Both the position numbers and the translations under genes were made by a program. Positions 56,688-64,000 of a stretch of DNA of 64,000 nt are shown piece after piece. Source of the stretch: Geodermatophilus aquaeductus. GTDB lineage: Bacteria > Actinomycetota > Actinomycetes > Mycobacteriales > Geodermatophilaceae. Each line of letters opens with the position of its first letter. The stretch's first letter is position 1. The stretch lies in the NCBI RefSeq assembly GCF_900182545.1, contig NZ_FXTJ01000006.1:62001-126000 (forward strand), given 5' to 3'. The notes beneath the pieces were generated by a model that was not told the origin of the DNA, made no database searches, and saw only the letters and a program-made list of their open reading frames with translations.

Positions 56688-58019
56688 TCAGACCGGCTGC
56701 TTGACGAAGCTCGGCCCGGCGTCGGCATCCAGCAACTGCTCGTCGCGCCAGCGCTCAACGCCCTGACGGGTCACCTCGAGCTGGGCGTCGAGGACCATCC
56801 CGGTGGCCCGCGACTCCGCTTCCAGCGTGCGCGCCGCCCGCGCCTCGGCTGCGCCCAGCGCCGCCTTCGCCAGCACCTCCGCCTCCTCGTACTCGGTCTG
56901 CATGCGCAGCTTGACCCGCTCCTCGACCTTCTCGTCGCCCAGCGCGAGCAGTCGCTCGTAGAGGGATGGCGGGCCGAGCGCGAGCATCGTCTTGAACAGG
57001 ATCGGCAGGCACTCGAGCGCCGTCATGAACCAGAACAGCAACCGGTGCGCCGTCCCCAGGGTCGGGTTGCCGTCCTCGAGGCGGGACATCGCGGTCAGCC
57101 GGGCGAGGATGCCGTCGCTGCCGTCGACGGCCGCCTCGTGCGCCGCGGCTTCGGCGTCGAGCCGCTGCTGGAGAGAGGCGACGTCGGCGCGCAGGTCGGC
57201 GAGCTCGTTCTCCTGGTCGATCGTCTTCTGCGACTCCTCGGCGAGGAGTTGCTCGTACGTCTCCGCCTTCAGGGCCTCGAGCTGCAGGGCCAGGTCGTCG
57301 CGCTCGGCGCGGAGCCGGTCGCGGTCCGCCCGGCGGGCGTCGGTGGCCGGCCCGAAGCCCTGATCGCCGGTCCCACCGGTGCCGTCGATCTCGGCGTTGT
57401 AGGCCGCCTCCGCGGCCTCGTACCGCGTGGTCACCTCGTCGAGCCGGCGCTGCATGTCCACGACGGCGGGGGCCTCGTTGACGTCGTCCTGGGTGACGCC
57501 GTCGGCGAGGTCTGCCTCCAACTCGGCGATCCGCGCCTGCCCCGCCTCGAGCTCGGCGGTGCGGCTGTCGTCCTGCATGCGCTGGTTGAACTCGTCCTCG
57601 GCCTCGGCGGCCATGACCCGCACCTCGGTGCCGATCTCGGCGCTGAAGACGGCGAGCGTCAGCGGGGTGGAGACGACGGCGCCGATGAGGACGGCGAGCA
57701 CCACGCGTGGCATCGCCATGAACAGCGTGCTCCACCAGTGCTTGAGGCGCGGTGAGGAGACGACCAGCCAGCGGTCGAGGTTGAGGATGACGAGCCCCCA
57801 CACGAGACCGCCGAGGATGGCGACCGGCACCCACAGGTGCAGGGCGATGTGGAGCGCGTAGCTCGCCGACACCATCGCGAGGCCGGCGGTGGAGAGCAGC
57901 ACCGCGCCCATCGCGACCTGCTTGCCACGCTCCTTCGGGGCCTCGCGCAGGACCTCGCGGTTGGCGCCGGCGACGGTGAGCAGGTGCTCGCTGAGGGCGG
58001 CACGGCTGAGGAGCTTCAC
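56688..58019 (-). CDS. DUF4407 membrane protein with long coiled coil (copy 2)
   Basis: A 443-residue paralogue of the gene at 49125. The N-terminal helices are VLLSTAGLAMVSASYALHIA, VAILGGLVWGLVILNLDRWL and VVLAVLIGAVVSTPLTLAVF. About 200 residues of coiled coil follow (RTAELEAGQARIAELEADLA). The second helix pair is LLFWFMTALECLPILFKTML, and the tail is a charged cytoplasmic helix. The fixed pattern of VxNLDR and STPLTL segments shows common descent with copy 1. GTG 58019 overlaps the stop of the upstream membrane gene by four bases. Function unknown. Confidence 0.85.
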   Translation of the reverse strand: MKLLSRAALSEHLLTVAGANREVLREAPKERGKQVAMGAVLLSTAGLAMVSASYALHIALHLWVPVAILGGLVWGLVILNLDRWLVVSSPRLKHWWSTLFMAMPRVVLAVLIGAVVSTPLTLAVFSAEIGTEVRVMAAEAEDEFNQRMQDDSRTAELEAGQARIAELEADLADGVTQDDVNEAPAVVDMQRRLDEVTTRYEAAEAAYNAEIDGTGGTGDQGFGPATDARRADRDRLRAERDDLALQLEALKAETYEQLLAEESQKTIDQENELADLRADVASLQQRLDAEAAAHEAAVDGSDGILARLTAMSRLEDGNPTLGTAHRLLFWFMTALECLPILFKTMLALGPPSLYERLLALGDEKVEERVKLRMQTEYEEAEVLAKAALGAAEARAARTLEAESRATGMVLDAQLEVTRQGVERWRDEQLLDADAGPSFVKQPV

Positions 58020-58891
58020 CGGGGGTCCTTCCGGGTGGCGCGGCGCAGGCTGTCGACGAGGGATCCGGGCACGCCGACGAGCCGCGGCGACACCTCGATC
58101 CGCGGGTGCAGTGCGTCCTGGGTGGCCCAGAAGGCGTCGAGCCGCTGGGTGACGGGCGAGGGTGCGCCGACGGTGGCGGCGACGTCGGCGTGCAGGGACA
58201 CCGGCGGGGGCGCGGCGACGGTGGGCAGGTCGAGCTGCGGGACGGCCATCGCGACGACGACGGGGGTGGCCGCGGGGGTCGTCGAGAAGCGGTTGCGGCC
58301 GGTGACCTCGATGCGGCGGCTGGTCTGCACGTGCACGAGCGCCTCGCCGCAGGGCGGGTGGCCGCCGCGGCCGTCGACGACGACGTCGCGGGCGTGCTCG
58401 AAGCACCAGGTGACGAGGACGGCCGAGCCCGGCCGGACGATCGTGTGGCTCACCGAGAGGGCGCGCAGGACGGGCACCTGGGTGTCGGAGGCGCCGGCGT
58501 CGGCTGCGATCCCGTGCCGGCAGGCGAGCAGCTGCGGCTCCGCCTCGGTCGCCGTCCTGCCGTGGGCGGCCTCCTCCCGCCAGTCGCGGATCCAGCGGTC
58601 GGTCCACGGCAGCGACGACGCCGGCCGCTGAGGCGGGCGCGGCCCGTACCCGGGACCGCGGGCGCCGCCGGTGTCCCGCCACGCCTTGGCGCGCAGCCAG
58701 GCGAGGAGCAGGAGGAGGAAGAAGGACCAGAGGAAGGCCTCAGCGAGGTCCTTGAGGAAGCCGGCGACGCGATCGGCTTCGAGCGAGCCGCTCCACTCGG
58801 TGTTGTTGCTGAGCGCGACGAATCCGGCCAGGAGCATGACCGCCGCCCAGCCGACGACGAGCGGATCACGGCGCAGCGGCTCCCGGAACAC
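58016..58891 (-). CDS. Two-helix membrane protein coupled to DUF4407 copy 2
   Basis: A 291-residue protein. Two N-terminal helices (LVVGWAAVMLLAGFVALSNN and AFLWSFFLLLLLAWLRAK) are followed by a mostly soluble domain with Cys (LLACRHGIAADAG, VLVTWCFEHARDVVVDGRGG) and VEVTGRNRFSTTP, possibly a beta-sandwich. No family is recognised. GTG 58891 follows GGGGGAGAC. Its stop overlaps the DUF4407 start (GTGA at 58016-58019), so the two products are probably made in equal amounts and interact. Confidence 0.7.
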   Translation of the reverse strand: MFREPLRRDPLVVGWAAVMLLAGFVALSNNTEWSGSLEADRVAGFLKDLAEAFLWSFFLLLLLAWLRAKAWRDTGGARGPGYGPRPPQRPASSLPWTDRWIRDWREEAAHGRTATEAEPQLLACRHGIAADAGASDTQVPVLRALSVSHTIVRPGSAVLVTWCFEHARDVVVDGRGGHPPCGEALVHVQTSRRIEVTGRNRFSTTPAATPVVVAMAVPQLDLPTVAAPPPVSLHADVAATVGAPSPVTQRLDAFWATQDALHPRIEVSPRLVGVPGSLVDSLRRATRKDPR

Positions 58892-59157
58892 GTCTCCCCC
58901 GCCTGCGGGACGTCCCCGCTGTCAGCACACCCTCGGACCAACGGAACTCGATCGGATCGGAGCCCTCGGAAGTCGTACCGGGCGGGACCGACGGAAGGCA
59001 GGGTGCGCTTACCCGTTCGGGTCAGGCGGCGACTTCGGGACTCAAGGAACCGTGTGCCACTTCACGGCCTGAAGGCCTCCTCGGTGCGGACGGAGCGGCA
59101 GGCGGCTCGTGAGGCGCCGCGTCCCCCAGGGACCGCATCCGTCCCACCGGCCGGGCG

Positions 59158-59787
59158 ATGTCCCGCGCGAACAGCCGGCGCGAACCCACCCTGGAGCACA
59201 TGCCGAGCAAGGGGATCTTCTGTCTCGAGGGCGAGTGGGAGGACCGGCTGACCGATAAGCTCAGCGTCCGCCCCGGCTTGGACATGCTGATGACCATCCG
59301 CGAGGACCGTCTCATCCATCGCAACGCCGCGACATCAGCGGAGTTCAAGCACTACTTCACGAAGTGGACGTCGCACCGGTACGACGCCTTTCCACTGGCC
59401 TACCTGTCCTGTCACGGGCGACGTGGCCGGGTCTGGCTCGGCGGCGACGAGCTCTCCCTGGCCGAGATCGCGGACATGGTCGAGCGCCCACTCAGCAAGC
59501 GCGTCATCTACTTCGGCTCGTGCGGGACGTTGGCCGCGTCGGACGATGAGCTCGCCGACTTCGTTGCACGCACCGGCGTCCGCGCGGTCGTCGGCTACGT
59601 CGGGAACGTCTCGTGGAGCGAATCCGCCGCCTTCGACCTGACTCTGCTGCCCGAACTGCTCGACAGCGTGGACATGCGCAAGATGTTCACCCGGCTCCGA
59701 GACAGGCACCCGCACTTCGTCGACGGGCTCGGACTCCGCATAGCCACGGCGAGCTGGGTGTCGCCGAGGAGTCTCAGCGCGGCGTGA
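59158..59787 (+). CDS. DUF6642-type caspase-like protein
   Basis: A 209-residue soluble protein. GIFCLEGEWEDRLTDKLSVR, FPLAYLSCHGRRGRVWLGG (His86) and KRVIYFGSCGTLAASDDEL (Cys122) match the DUF6642 pattern. The His-Gly and Cys-Gly pair after hydrophobic strands is what a caspase/CHAT-type cysteine peptidase shows. No partner domain is attached. In-frame ATG 59200 (GGAG three bases before it) is also possible and would leave a 195-residue protein. Codon bias is weaker than around it. It converges on the NrtR-like gene with six bases between. Function unknown; peptidase activity is inference. Confidence 0.7.
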   Translation: MSRANSRREPTLEHMPSKGIFCLEGEWEDRLTDKLSVRPGLDMLMTIREDRLIHRNAATSAEFKHYFTKWTSHRYDAFPLAYLSCHGRRGRVWLGGDELSLAEIADMVERPLSKRVIYFGSCGTLAASDDELADFVARTGVRAVVGYVGNVSWSESAAFDLTLLPELLDSVDMRKMFTRLRDRHPHFVDGLGLRIATASWVSPRSLSAA

Positions 59788-59793
59788 CCGTCG

Positions 59794-60462
59794 TCAGGTA
59801 TGGCGGAAGAGTTCGGCAGGCCGGCCGACCGAGCCACGCGTCATCTCCCCGGTGCTCACCAGGTGGTCCTTCACGTGCCGCCGGAAGACGTCGGGTTGGA
59901 GCCGCTCCCCCGCGACCGCCTCGTGCAGCCTGCGCAGGTCGCGCAGCGTGAACGGCTCCAGGAGCAACCGGTCGGGATCCGGACGTTCGGCGTACGAGCT
60001 CCTGACCTCGGCCACGGCCATCCGCACGATGTCGTCGTGGTCGAACGGCAGACCGGTCGCATCCTCGACGGGACGCAGCCGGACGTCGTCGGGTCGAGCG
60101 GCGACGACCGGACGGACGACATCGGCGGCCAGCAGGACCACGTGGGCCACGGACAGGACCCAGCCGCGGTCGTCTCGCTCCGGGGCGTCGAAGACGTGCA
60201 ACTGCCGCGGCGCCTGCCCGCGTAGGCCGGCCTTCTGCTCGAGGGAGCGCAGGACGGCGTCGGCGAGCGTCTCGCCCTCGTGCAGGAAGGTGCCCGGGAG
60301 CGCCCAGGCGTCCTTGCGCTGGGCGCTGTCGCGACGGACCAACAGGACCTGGAGGCCCTCCGACGGGTTGGGCGTCAGGACGGCCGTGTCGACGGCGACC
60401 GATGGACGGGGGTAATCGACCAACCTCCGGCCGGAGGCGTCGCGGTACGCGGTGGTTGACAT
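59794..60462 (-). CDS. NrtR-like NUDIX-related transcriptional regulator
   Basis: A 222-residue protein. The N-terminal NUDIX fold (DTAVLTPNPSEGLQVLLVRR, LPGTFLHEGETLADAVLR) has a degenerate catalytic box (RSLEQKAGL where an active enzyme has REUxEExGU), so it probably binds but does not cut its ligand. The C-terminal winged helix (FTLRDLRRLHEAVAGERLQP, VGRPAELFR) is that of NrtR, which represses NAD-related genes and is released by ADP-ribose. It diverges from the ARPP-1 gene across a 63-base AT-rich promoter with repeated sites. Start is ATG 60462. Confidence 0.87.
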   Translation of the reverse strand: MSTTAYRDASGRRLVDYPRPSVAVDTAVLTPNPSEGLQVLLVRRDSAQRKDAWALPGTFLHEGETLADAVLRSLEQKAGLRGQAPRQLHVFDAPERDDRGWVLSVAHVVLLAADVVRPVVAARPDDVRLRPVEDATGLPFDHDDIVRMAVAEVRSSYAERPDPDRLLLEPFTLRDLRRLHEAVAGERLQPDVFRRHVKDHLVSTGEMTRGSVGRPAELFRHT

Positions 60463-60525
60463 TAACGCGGATCCCGCCTAACTTGAGTTTGCGCGGATGA
60501 GCGTAATATACGGGAGGCGGACGCC
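60463..60525. promoter_or_regulatory. Divergent promoter with probable NrtR sites
   Basis: Unusually AT-rich for this genome. Rightward promoter: TTGAGT (60483) and TAATAT (60504) with 15 bases between, then GGGAGGCGG. The copies ACGCGGAT and GCGCGGAT (near 60465 and 60492) sit in imperfect palindromes (TTAACGCGG...CCGCCTAA and TTGCGC...GCGTAA), as expected of NrtR operators. Confidence 0.55.
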
Positions 60526-61377
60526 ATGACCAACCTCGAGGTCCGACTACACGTCGGCCAGGGAGCCACTCGCGGACCGCTGACGGTCTTCCCCGTCTGG
60601 ACCGACGCCCCGACGCTGCCGCCGAGCTACCTCACCGGCGCCGGTGTCCCGGTCGAGGTGTCCGAGCGCGCGGGCTCCCCCGCCATCGACCAGCTCGTCG
60701 TCACCAACCGCGCCGACCGTCCGGTGCTGCTGCTGGCCGGGGAACTGCTCGAGGGAGGGTGGCAGACGCGCGCCCTCACGGCGTCCACGCTGCTCGCGCC
60801 CGGCCGGCCGACCGTGGAGAAGGTGGTGTGCGTGGAGCAGGGCCGGTGGGGTGGCCCCACCGCCCACACCCGGCGGGCTCGCCGCACCCCCTTCACCGTC
60901 CTGTCCGCGATGGACGGGGGCCACGCCCAGCAGGTGGTCTGGGACCGGGTCCACGGTCTTGAGTCGGTGGCGGGCCCGTCGGCCACCGAGTCCCTGGCCG
61001 ACCGCCTCGACCGCACGGACGCGACCGCCCGTGACATGACCCGGGGACTGCGGCCGCTCGCCGGCCAACGCGGCCTGCTGGTGGGCATCGCCGGCCGACC
61101 GGTCTGGATGGAGGTCACCGACAGCGCCCGCACCCTGAAGGCCCACTGGCGGGGGCTGCTGCACGCCGCGACGCTCGACGCGCTGGGTCGCCCGGCCGTC
61201 CGCACACCTGCCGCCCTCGCTCGGTCCTTCGCCGAGAAGGTCGAGAACACCCGACTCCTTGCCGACGGTCCTGCGGGTCTAGGGCAGCGGGTCCGCGGCG
61301 GCGGCCGGGTCGGCACGACCGCACTCCGCAGGTCGGACCGCACCGTCCACCTCACCGCGATCGCCCAGGAGGCCTGA
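60526..61377 (+). CDS. ARPP-1-domain protein
   Basis: A 283-residue protein of the ARPP-1 family (associated with ADP-ribosylglycohydrolase and rhodanese-phosphatase genes). Signature stretches are GPLTVFPVWTDAP, NRADRPVLLLAGELLEGGWQ and QTRALTASTLLAPGRPTVEK. The family was predicted to act in NAD/ADP-ribose metabolism; its reaction is unknown. GGGAGGCGG precedes ATG 60526. It is controlled by the divergent NrtR-like gene and followed one base later by the start of an ADP-ribosylglycohydrolase gene that is broken, matching the family's usual neighbourhood. Confidence 0.85.
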   Translation: MTNLEVRLHVGQGATRGPLTVFPVWTDAPTLPPSYLTGAGVPVEVSERAGSPAIDQLVVTNRADRPVLLLAGELLEGGWQTRALTASTLLAPGRPTVEKVVCVEQGRWGGPTAHTRRARRTPFTVLSAMDGGHAQQVVWDRVHGLESVAGPSATESLADRLDRTDATARDMTRGLRPLAGQRGLLVGIAGRPVWMEVTDSARTLKAHWRGLLHAATLDALGRPAVRTPAALARSFAEKVENTRLLADGPAGLGQRVRGGGRVGTTALRRSDRTVHLTAIAQEA

Positions 61378-61378
61378 C

Positions 61379-61753
61379 ATGAACACTCCCCTGTCCCGCC
61401 GGCACCGCGTTGCGGGCGCCCTCGTCGGCTCGGCCGTCGGTGACGCCCTGGGCGCGCCGTTCGAGTTAGGCCCGCCCCACGCCTTCTCATCGCGCTTCCC
61501 CGCGCTGACCGGTCGACCGGCAAGGGAACGCTTGAGTTCGGCTCGGTGCGGAGGACTCGGTCAACGTCATCCGTGTGCAGGACGCCACCGAGGTGCGGGT
61601 CGTGCGCTACTGGCTGCCGGCCCCGGGGTGGGCGCGAAGGGCGACCACCCCGACAGCCAGTGGGCTGCCATGCGGGCGGCCTCACGGACGACGACGGAAG
61701 AGGCGACGGTCGAGGCGATCGTCGCCGCGGTGATGAGAGGACGGGACGGATGA
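61379..61753 (+). pseudogene. Broken ADP-ribosylglycohydrolase gene joined to a second decayed gene
   Basis: The first 40 codons from ATG 61379 (RRHRVAGALVGSAVGDALGA then PFELGPPHAFSSRFPAL) are close to the start of the intact ADP-ribosylglycohydrolase at 45536 and have AGGAGG before them. Similarity stops near 61500. After that, coding signal jumps between frames: TGKGTLEFGSV, then EDSVNVIRVQDATEVRVVRY in another frame (from about 61549), then GAKGDHPDSQWAAMRAASRT back in the first (from about 61632). So the 5' end of a DraG gene has been joined to a short unrelated gene that has two frameshifts. The catalytic centre is gone. Confidence 0.75.
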
Positions 61754-62415
61754 CGACACTCGAGGAGCGCAAGGGGATGGGTAGCGGGCCGCTGTCGACC
61801 CGCTACGACGAGGCGCTGGCGTACGCGTCGGAGCACCACCGGCCGCAGCTGCGCAAGGGCTCGCGGGTTCCCTACATGACGCACCTGATGAGCGTCAGCG
61901 CGCTGGTGCTGGAGCACGGCGGCAGCGAGGACCAGGCCATCGCCGGCCTGCTGCACGACGCCGTCGAGGACGCGCCGGCCGGCACCGGCGGCGTCGTCCT
62001 GGCCGAGATCCGGTCGCGCTTCGGCGACGACGTCGCCGACATCGTGCGCGCGTGCTCGGACGGGCTGGACGCCGAGGGTAACCGCAGCGGGACCTGGGCC
62101 GAGCGCAAGCGGCCGTACGTCGCCGGGCTGAGCGACAAGCCGCTCGACGCCCTGCTGGTGACCGCGGCGGACAAGACCCACAACGGGCTCTGCATCGCCG
62201 CCGACGTGCGTCGGTACGGGCAGGACTTCTGGTCGACGTTCAACGCCTCGCGCGACGAGCTGCTCTGGTACTACACGAGCGTCGAGCGGGCTGTCGCCGA
62301 GCGGTTGCCCGACTCCTCGATCTCCGCGGCTCTCCAGCGTGCGGTCGACGAACTGATCGCAGCAGCCGGCGTCGGCCGTGCGGACGTACCGGACACCATG
62401 CCCGCTCGGCCGTGA
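61750..62415 (+). CDS. HD-domain phosphohydrolase, SpoT/Mesh1-like
   Basis: A 221-residue protein. RKGSRVPYMTHLMSVSALVL, GLLHDAVEDAPAGTG (the HD pair plus ED) and VTAADKTHNGLCIAADVRRY match the N-terminal ppGpp hydrolase domain of SpoT/Rel and the small Mesh1-type enzymes. No synthetase domain follows. It should remove pyrophosphate from ppGpp or a related nucleotide. Start ATG 61750 overlaps the stop of the pseudogene (ATGA), so it may depend on read-through of the ADP-ribose locus for expression. Confidence 0.85.
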   Translation: MTTLEERKGMGSGPLSTRYDEALAYASEHHRPQLRKGSRVPYMTHLMSVSALVLEHGGSEDQAIAGLLHDAVEDAPAGTGGVVLAEIRSRFGDDVADIVRACSDGLDAEGNRSGTWAERKRPYVAGLSDKPLDALLVTAADKTHNGLCIAADVRRYGQDFWSTFNASRDELLWYYTSVERAVAERLPDSSISAALQRAVDELIAAAGVGRADVPDTMPARP

Positions 62416-62479
62416 GACCTGCGAACCGCGAGGCGTGTGTGGCGGGCGGACCGCGGCGGTGCCGCGTTACCGACCGAGC

Positions 62480-63670
62480 GTGGGTGACAGTCGTCCGGTG
62501 ATTGAACGCGAGCCCATCGACGGTGTCGTCATCCCGACGGAACCCGGAGCCCGGAGCCTCGTCGGGGACGACGCGTGGCGACTGCTGTTCGAGGACCGGG
62601 GACTCCTGCTGACGTGGACGAAGGCGCCCCACTCCACAGGGGACGCCTGGGGTACGGCACTGCGGGGCACCAGCGCGCTGTCACAGCAACTGGGCGCCGT
62701 CCTCTCGCAGGCCGGCGGCGCCGTCGACGCCTCCTCGGGGTTGCTGTGCCGCCTCGAACTGCCCACCGGATCGACGCTGCGGGACCTCGTTCCCGCCGTC
62801 GGCGGTGGCTACCGGGGTCTGGTCCGGGACAGCCGGGGCATCAACGGGCATGCCAGGTTGCACGTGCACACCGGACGGGCGGCGGCCGGCGTCGGGTTCG
62901 CGCCGCTGCTGGGGCTCCTCGCCGTCCAGGTCGGCACCGAGATGCTGGCCCGCCACCAGCAGGAGCGGAAGCTCACCTACATCGCTGAGAGCGTCGCCGC
63001 CCTCCGGCAGGCTCGCGAGGACGACATGGAGGCCCGTCTCGGCAGTGTCGAGGCGGCTCTCGGTGAGGCCAGCGCCGCGATGCTCGACCGGGTCTCGATC
63101 CCGTCGTCCATCGGACTGGGCGCCGCGCGGACCAACCTGCGGGAGGTCAAGGAGCGCACGCTCATGTGGCTCGAGAGGTGGGAGGAGGCGGCCCGACAGT
63201 TGCCCGACACGGGAGGAGTCGACACCGGGAGGATGCAGGACATCCTCGCCGCAGGAGGCCCCCGTGACGACCACCGCCAGTTCCCGCACCGGATCGCGAT
63301 GCTCTACCGGGCGCTGACCCTCGACAGTCGCGCTCTCGTCGTCACCGGCGCCGAGGCGGCCCTCGAGAACGGCGACCACTCGCTCCCGCACCTGCACGAG
63401 GAACTGGCGAGGGGGTTGCAGAGGAACGCAGCGATTCAGGACCGACTCAAGCAGCTCATGTGGGATCTGGCAGCCCCACCGATCACGTACACCTTTCCCT
63501 GGGAGGGGTCGGAGGCGATGGCCCTGGACCGGATGCTGTCCTCCATGGCCAACGGCATCAGCCGTCTCCCGGAGGCGCCGGCCCTCCTCACCGAGCGGAA
63601 CCGGCAGGTTCTCGAGTTGGTGCGGCGGCCCGACGGCGAGGTCCGGGTGCTGGCGCCTCGGGCGGCATGA
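62480..63670 (+). CDS. Large hypothetical helical protein
   Basis: A protein of about 396 residues. The N-terminal third is mixed (VVIPTEPGARSLVGDDAWRL, SALSQQLGAVLSQAGGAVDA). One hydrophobic stretch (AAGVGFAPLLGLLAVQVGTE, about 135-155) could enter a membrane. The rest is charged and helical (ESVAALRQAREDDMEARLGS, LREVKERTLMWLERWEEAAR). No domain is recognised. GTG 62480 or GTG 62498 may be the start; neither has a clear ribosome site. It follows the HD gene by 64 bases and may be in the same transcript. A link to the ADP-ribose genes is only positional. Confidence 0.65.
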   Translation: MGDSRPVIEREPIDGVVIPTEPGARSLVGDDAWRLLFEDRGLLLTWTKAPHSTGDAWGTALRGTSALSQQLGAVLSQAGGAVDASSGLLCRLELPTGSTLRDLVPAVGGGYRGLVRDSRGINGHARLHVHTGRAAAGVGFAPLLGLLAVQVGTEMLARHQQERKLTYIAESVAALRQAREDDMEARLGSVEAALGEASAAMLDRVSIPSSIGLGAARTNLREVKERTLMWLERWEEAARQLPDTGGVDTGRMQDILAAGGPRDDHRQFPHRIAMLYRALTLDSRALVVTGAEAALENGDHSLPHLHEELARGLQRNAAIQDRLKQLMWDLAAPPITYTFPWEGSEAMALDRMLSSMANGISRLPEAPALLTERNRQVLELVRRPDGEVRVLAPRAA

Positions 63671-63695
63671 CCGGACGGACCGGGAGGTCACACCC

Positions 63696-64000
63696 TCACC
63701 GGTGCGGCGACTTGACCTCGACGTAGCCGCCGGACAGCGTTGCGATCCGTCCGAGGAGCGCCCGGAGGTACTCGAGGTCGTGCGGACGCGGGTCGGTCCC
63801 GAAGTGCCGCCACCGGCGCTGCTCGAAGAACAGCGCCGCGCGGGCGGAAGCGAGGTCGTCCGGCAACCGCCGGTCCTGCTCCCAGGACGCGAGAGCGGCG
63901 TTCGCGAGATCGGCCGTCGGCCCGAAGCCCCCATGTCGGCGGTAACCGTTGTAGGTCAGGGCGAAGGTCCAGATGGTCCCCTCGTCGCTGGTGGTCGGCG
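63696..64000 (-). CDS. Hypothetical protein, 5' end outside window
   Basis: The last 101 codons of a minus-strand gene, ending at a TGA at 63696. The visible part reads TIWTFALTYNGYRRHGGFGP, LPDDLASARAALFFEQRRWR, DLEYLRALLGRIATL and VEVKSPHR. Codon third positions and the lack of stops show it is real. It has no recognised domain. It converges on the preceding gene with 25 bases between stops and no hairpin. Confidence 0.7.
   Translation of the reverse strand, partial: PTTSDEGTIWTFALTYNGYRRHGGFGPTADLANAALASWEQDRRLPDDLASARAALFFEQRRWRHFGTDPRPHDLEYLRALLGRIATLSGGYVEVKSPHR

Noticed and set aside
1..64000. CRISPR array, tRNA, rRNA or insertion sequence
   Set aside because: No regular spaced repeats, no tRNA-like cloverleaf or CCA end, no rRNA-like stretch and no transposase were seen on reading both strands.

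Overview
The window is a GC-rich, gene-dense actinobacterial chromosome segment, most like the Geodermatophilaceae (Geodermatophilus, Blastococcus, Modestobacter). This placement is inference. It rests on strong G/C at codon third positions, many GTG starts behind GGAGG-type ribosome sites, a DUF222-HNH endonuclease, an F420-type LLM oxidoreductase, a mycothiol-dependent maleylpyruvate-isomerase-like enzyme, and a c-di-AMP (ydaO-type) leader in front of an NlpC/P60 hydrolase. I saw no tRNA, rRNA, CRISPR array, insertion sequence or replication origin.

Layout. 0-6 kb: small envelope and hypothetical genes (DM13, thioesterase, LppU-like, DUF427, ferritin-like, two Cys-containing mini-proteins, NUDIX). 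6-12 kb: a GntR-hyuA-hyuB-cysteine hydrolase operon that fits ATP-dependent (N-methyl)hydantoin breakdown, with a divergent isocitrate-lyase/PEP-mutase-family gene; both sides carry a TTGCATGCAA-type site. 12.4-18.4 kb: one 2002-codon DUF4011-helicase-nuclease protein of the Hhe anti-phage type. 18.4-25.3 kb: ilvA, a mycothiol-type enzyme, a biliverdin-type bacteriophytochrome fused to a PP2C phosphatase with its STAS antagonist, a divergent RsbW-like kinase, an HD protein and an LLM oxidoreductase. 25.4-30 kb: a LAGLIDADG endonuclease beside a gene remnant, then LysR, amidohydrolase and SMP-30 genes bracketed by two copies of one large palindrome. 30-33.2 kb: a stressosome operon (RsbU_N-only protein, RsbS, RsbR) whose RsbT switch kinase is fused to an ECF-like sigma factor through a zinc-finger linker. 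33.5-37.9 kb: three membrane glycosyltransferases. 38-40 kb: a PASTA protein, a 52-residue basic protein, and riboswitch plus NlpC/P60.

40-64 kb has accessory character: HNH and DUF3883 genes, a RecB-like/RNase H-like/helicase protein, an ADP-ribosylglycohydrolase-phosphatase fusion, three toxin-less antitoxins, two DUF4407 coiled-coil membrane proteins (one overlapping a PD-(D/E)XK gene), a serine protease, tandem lipoproteins, TerD, a DUF6642 caspase-like gene, and an NrtR/ARPP-1/ADP-ribosylglycohydrolase locus whose last gene is broken.

The strongest candidate for something new is the sigma-zinc finger-RsbT fusion. In a classical stressosome, RsbT leaves RsbR/RsbS on stress and activates the phosphatase RsbU, which frees sigma-B through RsbV/RsbW. 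Here RsbT is part of a sigma factor, and the operon carries RsbR, RsbS and only the RsbT-binding half of RsbU. This suggests direct capture and release of a sigma factor by the stressosome. A second, red-light-type partner-switching set lies about 7 kb away.
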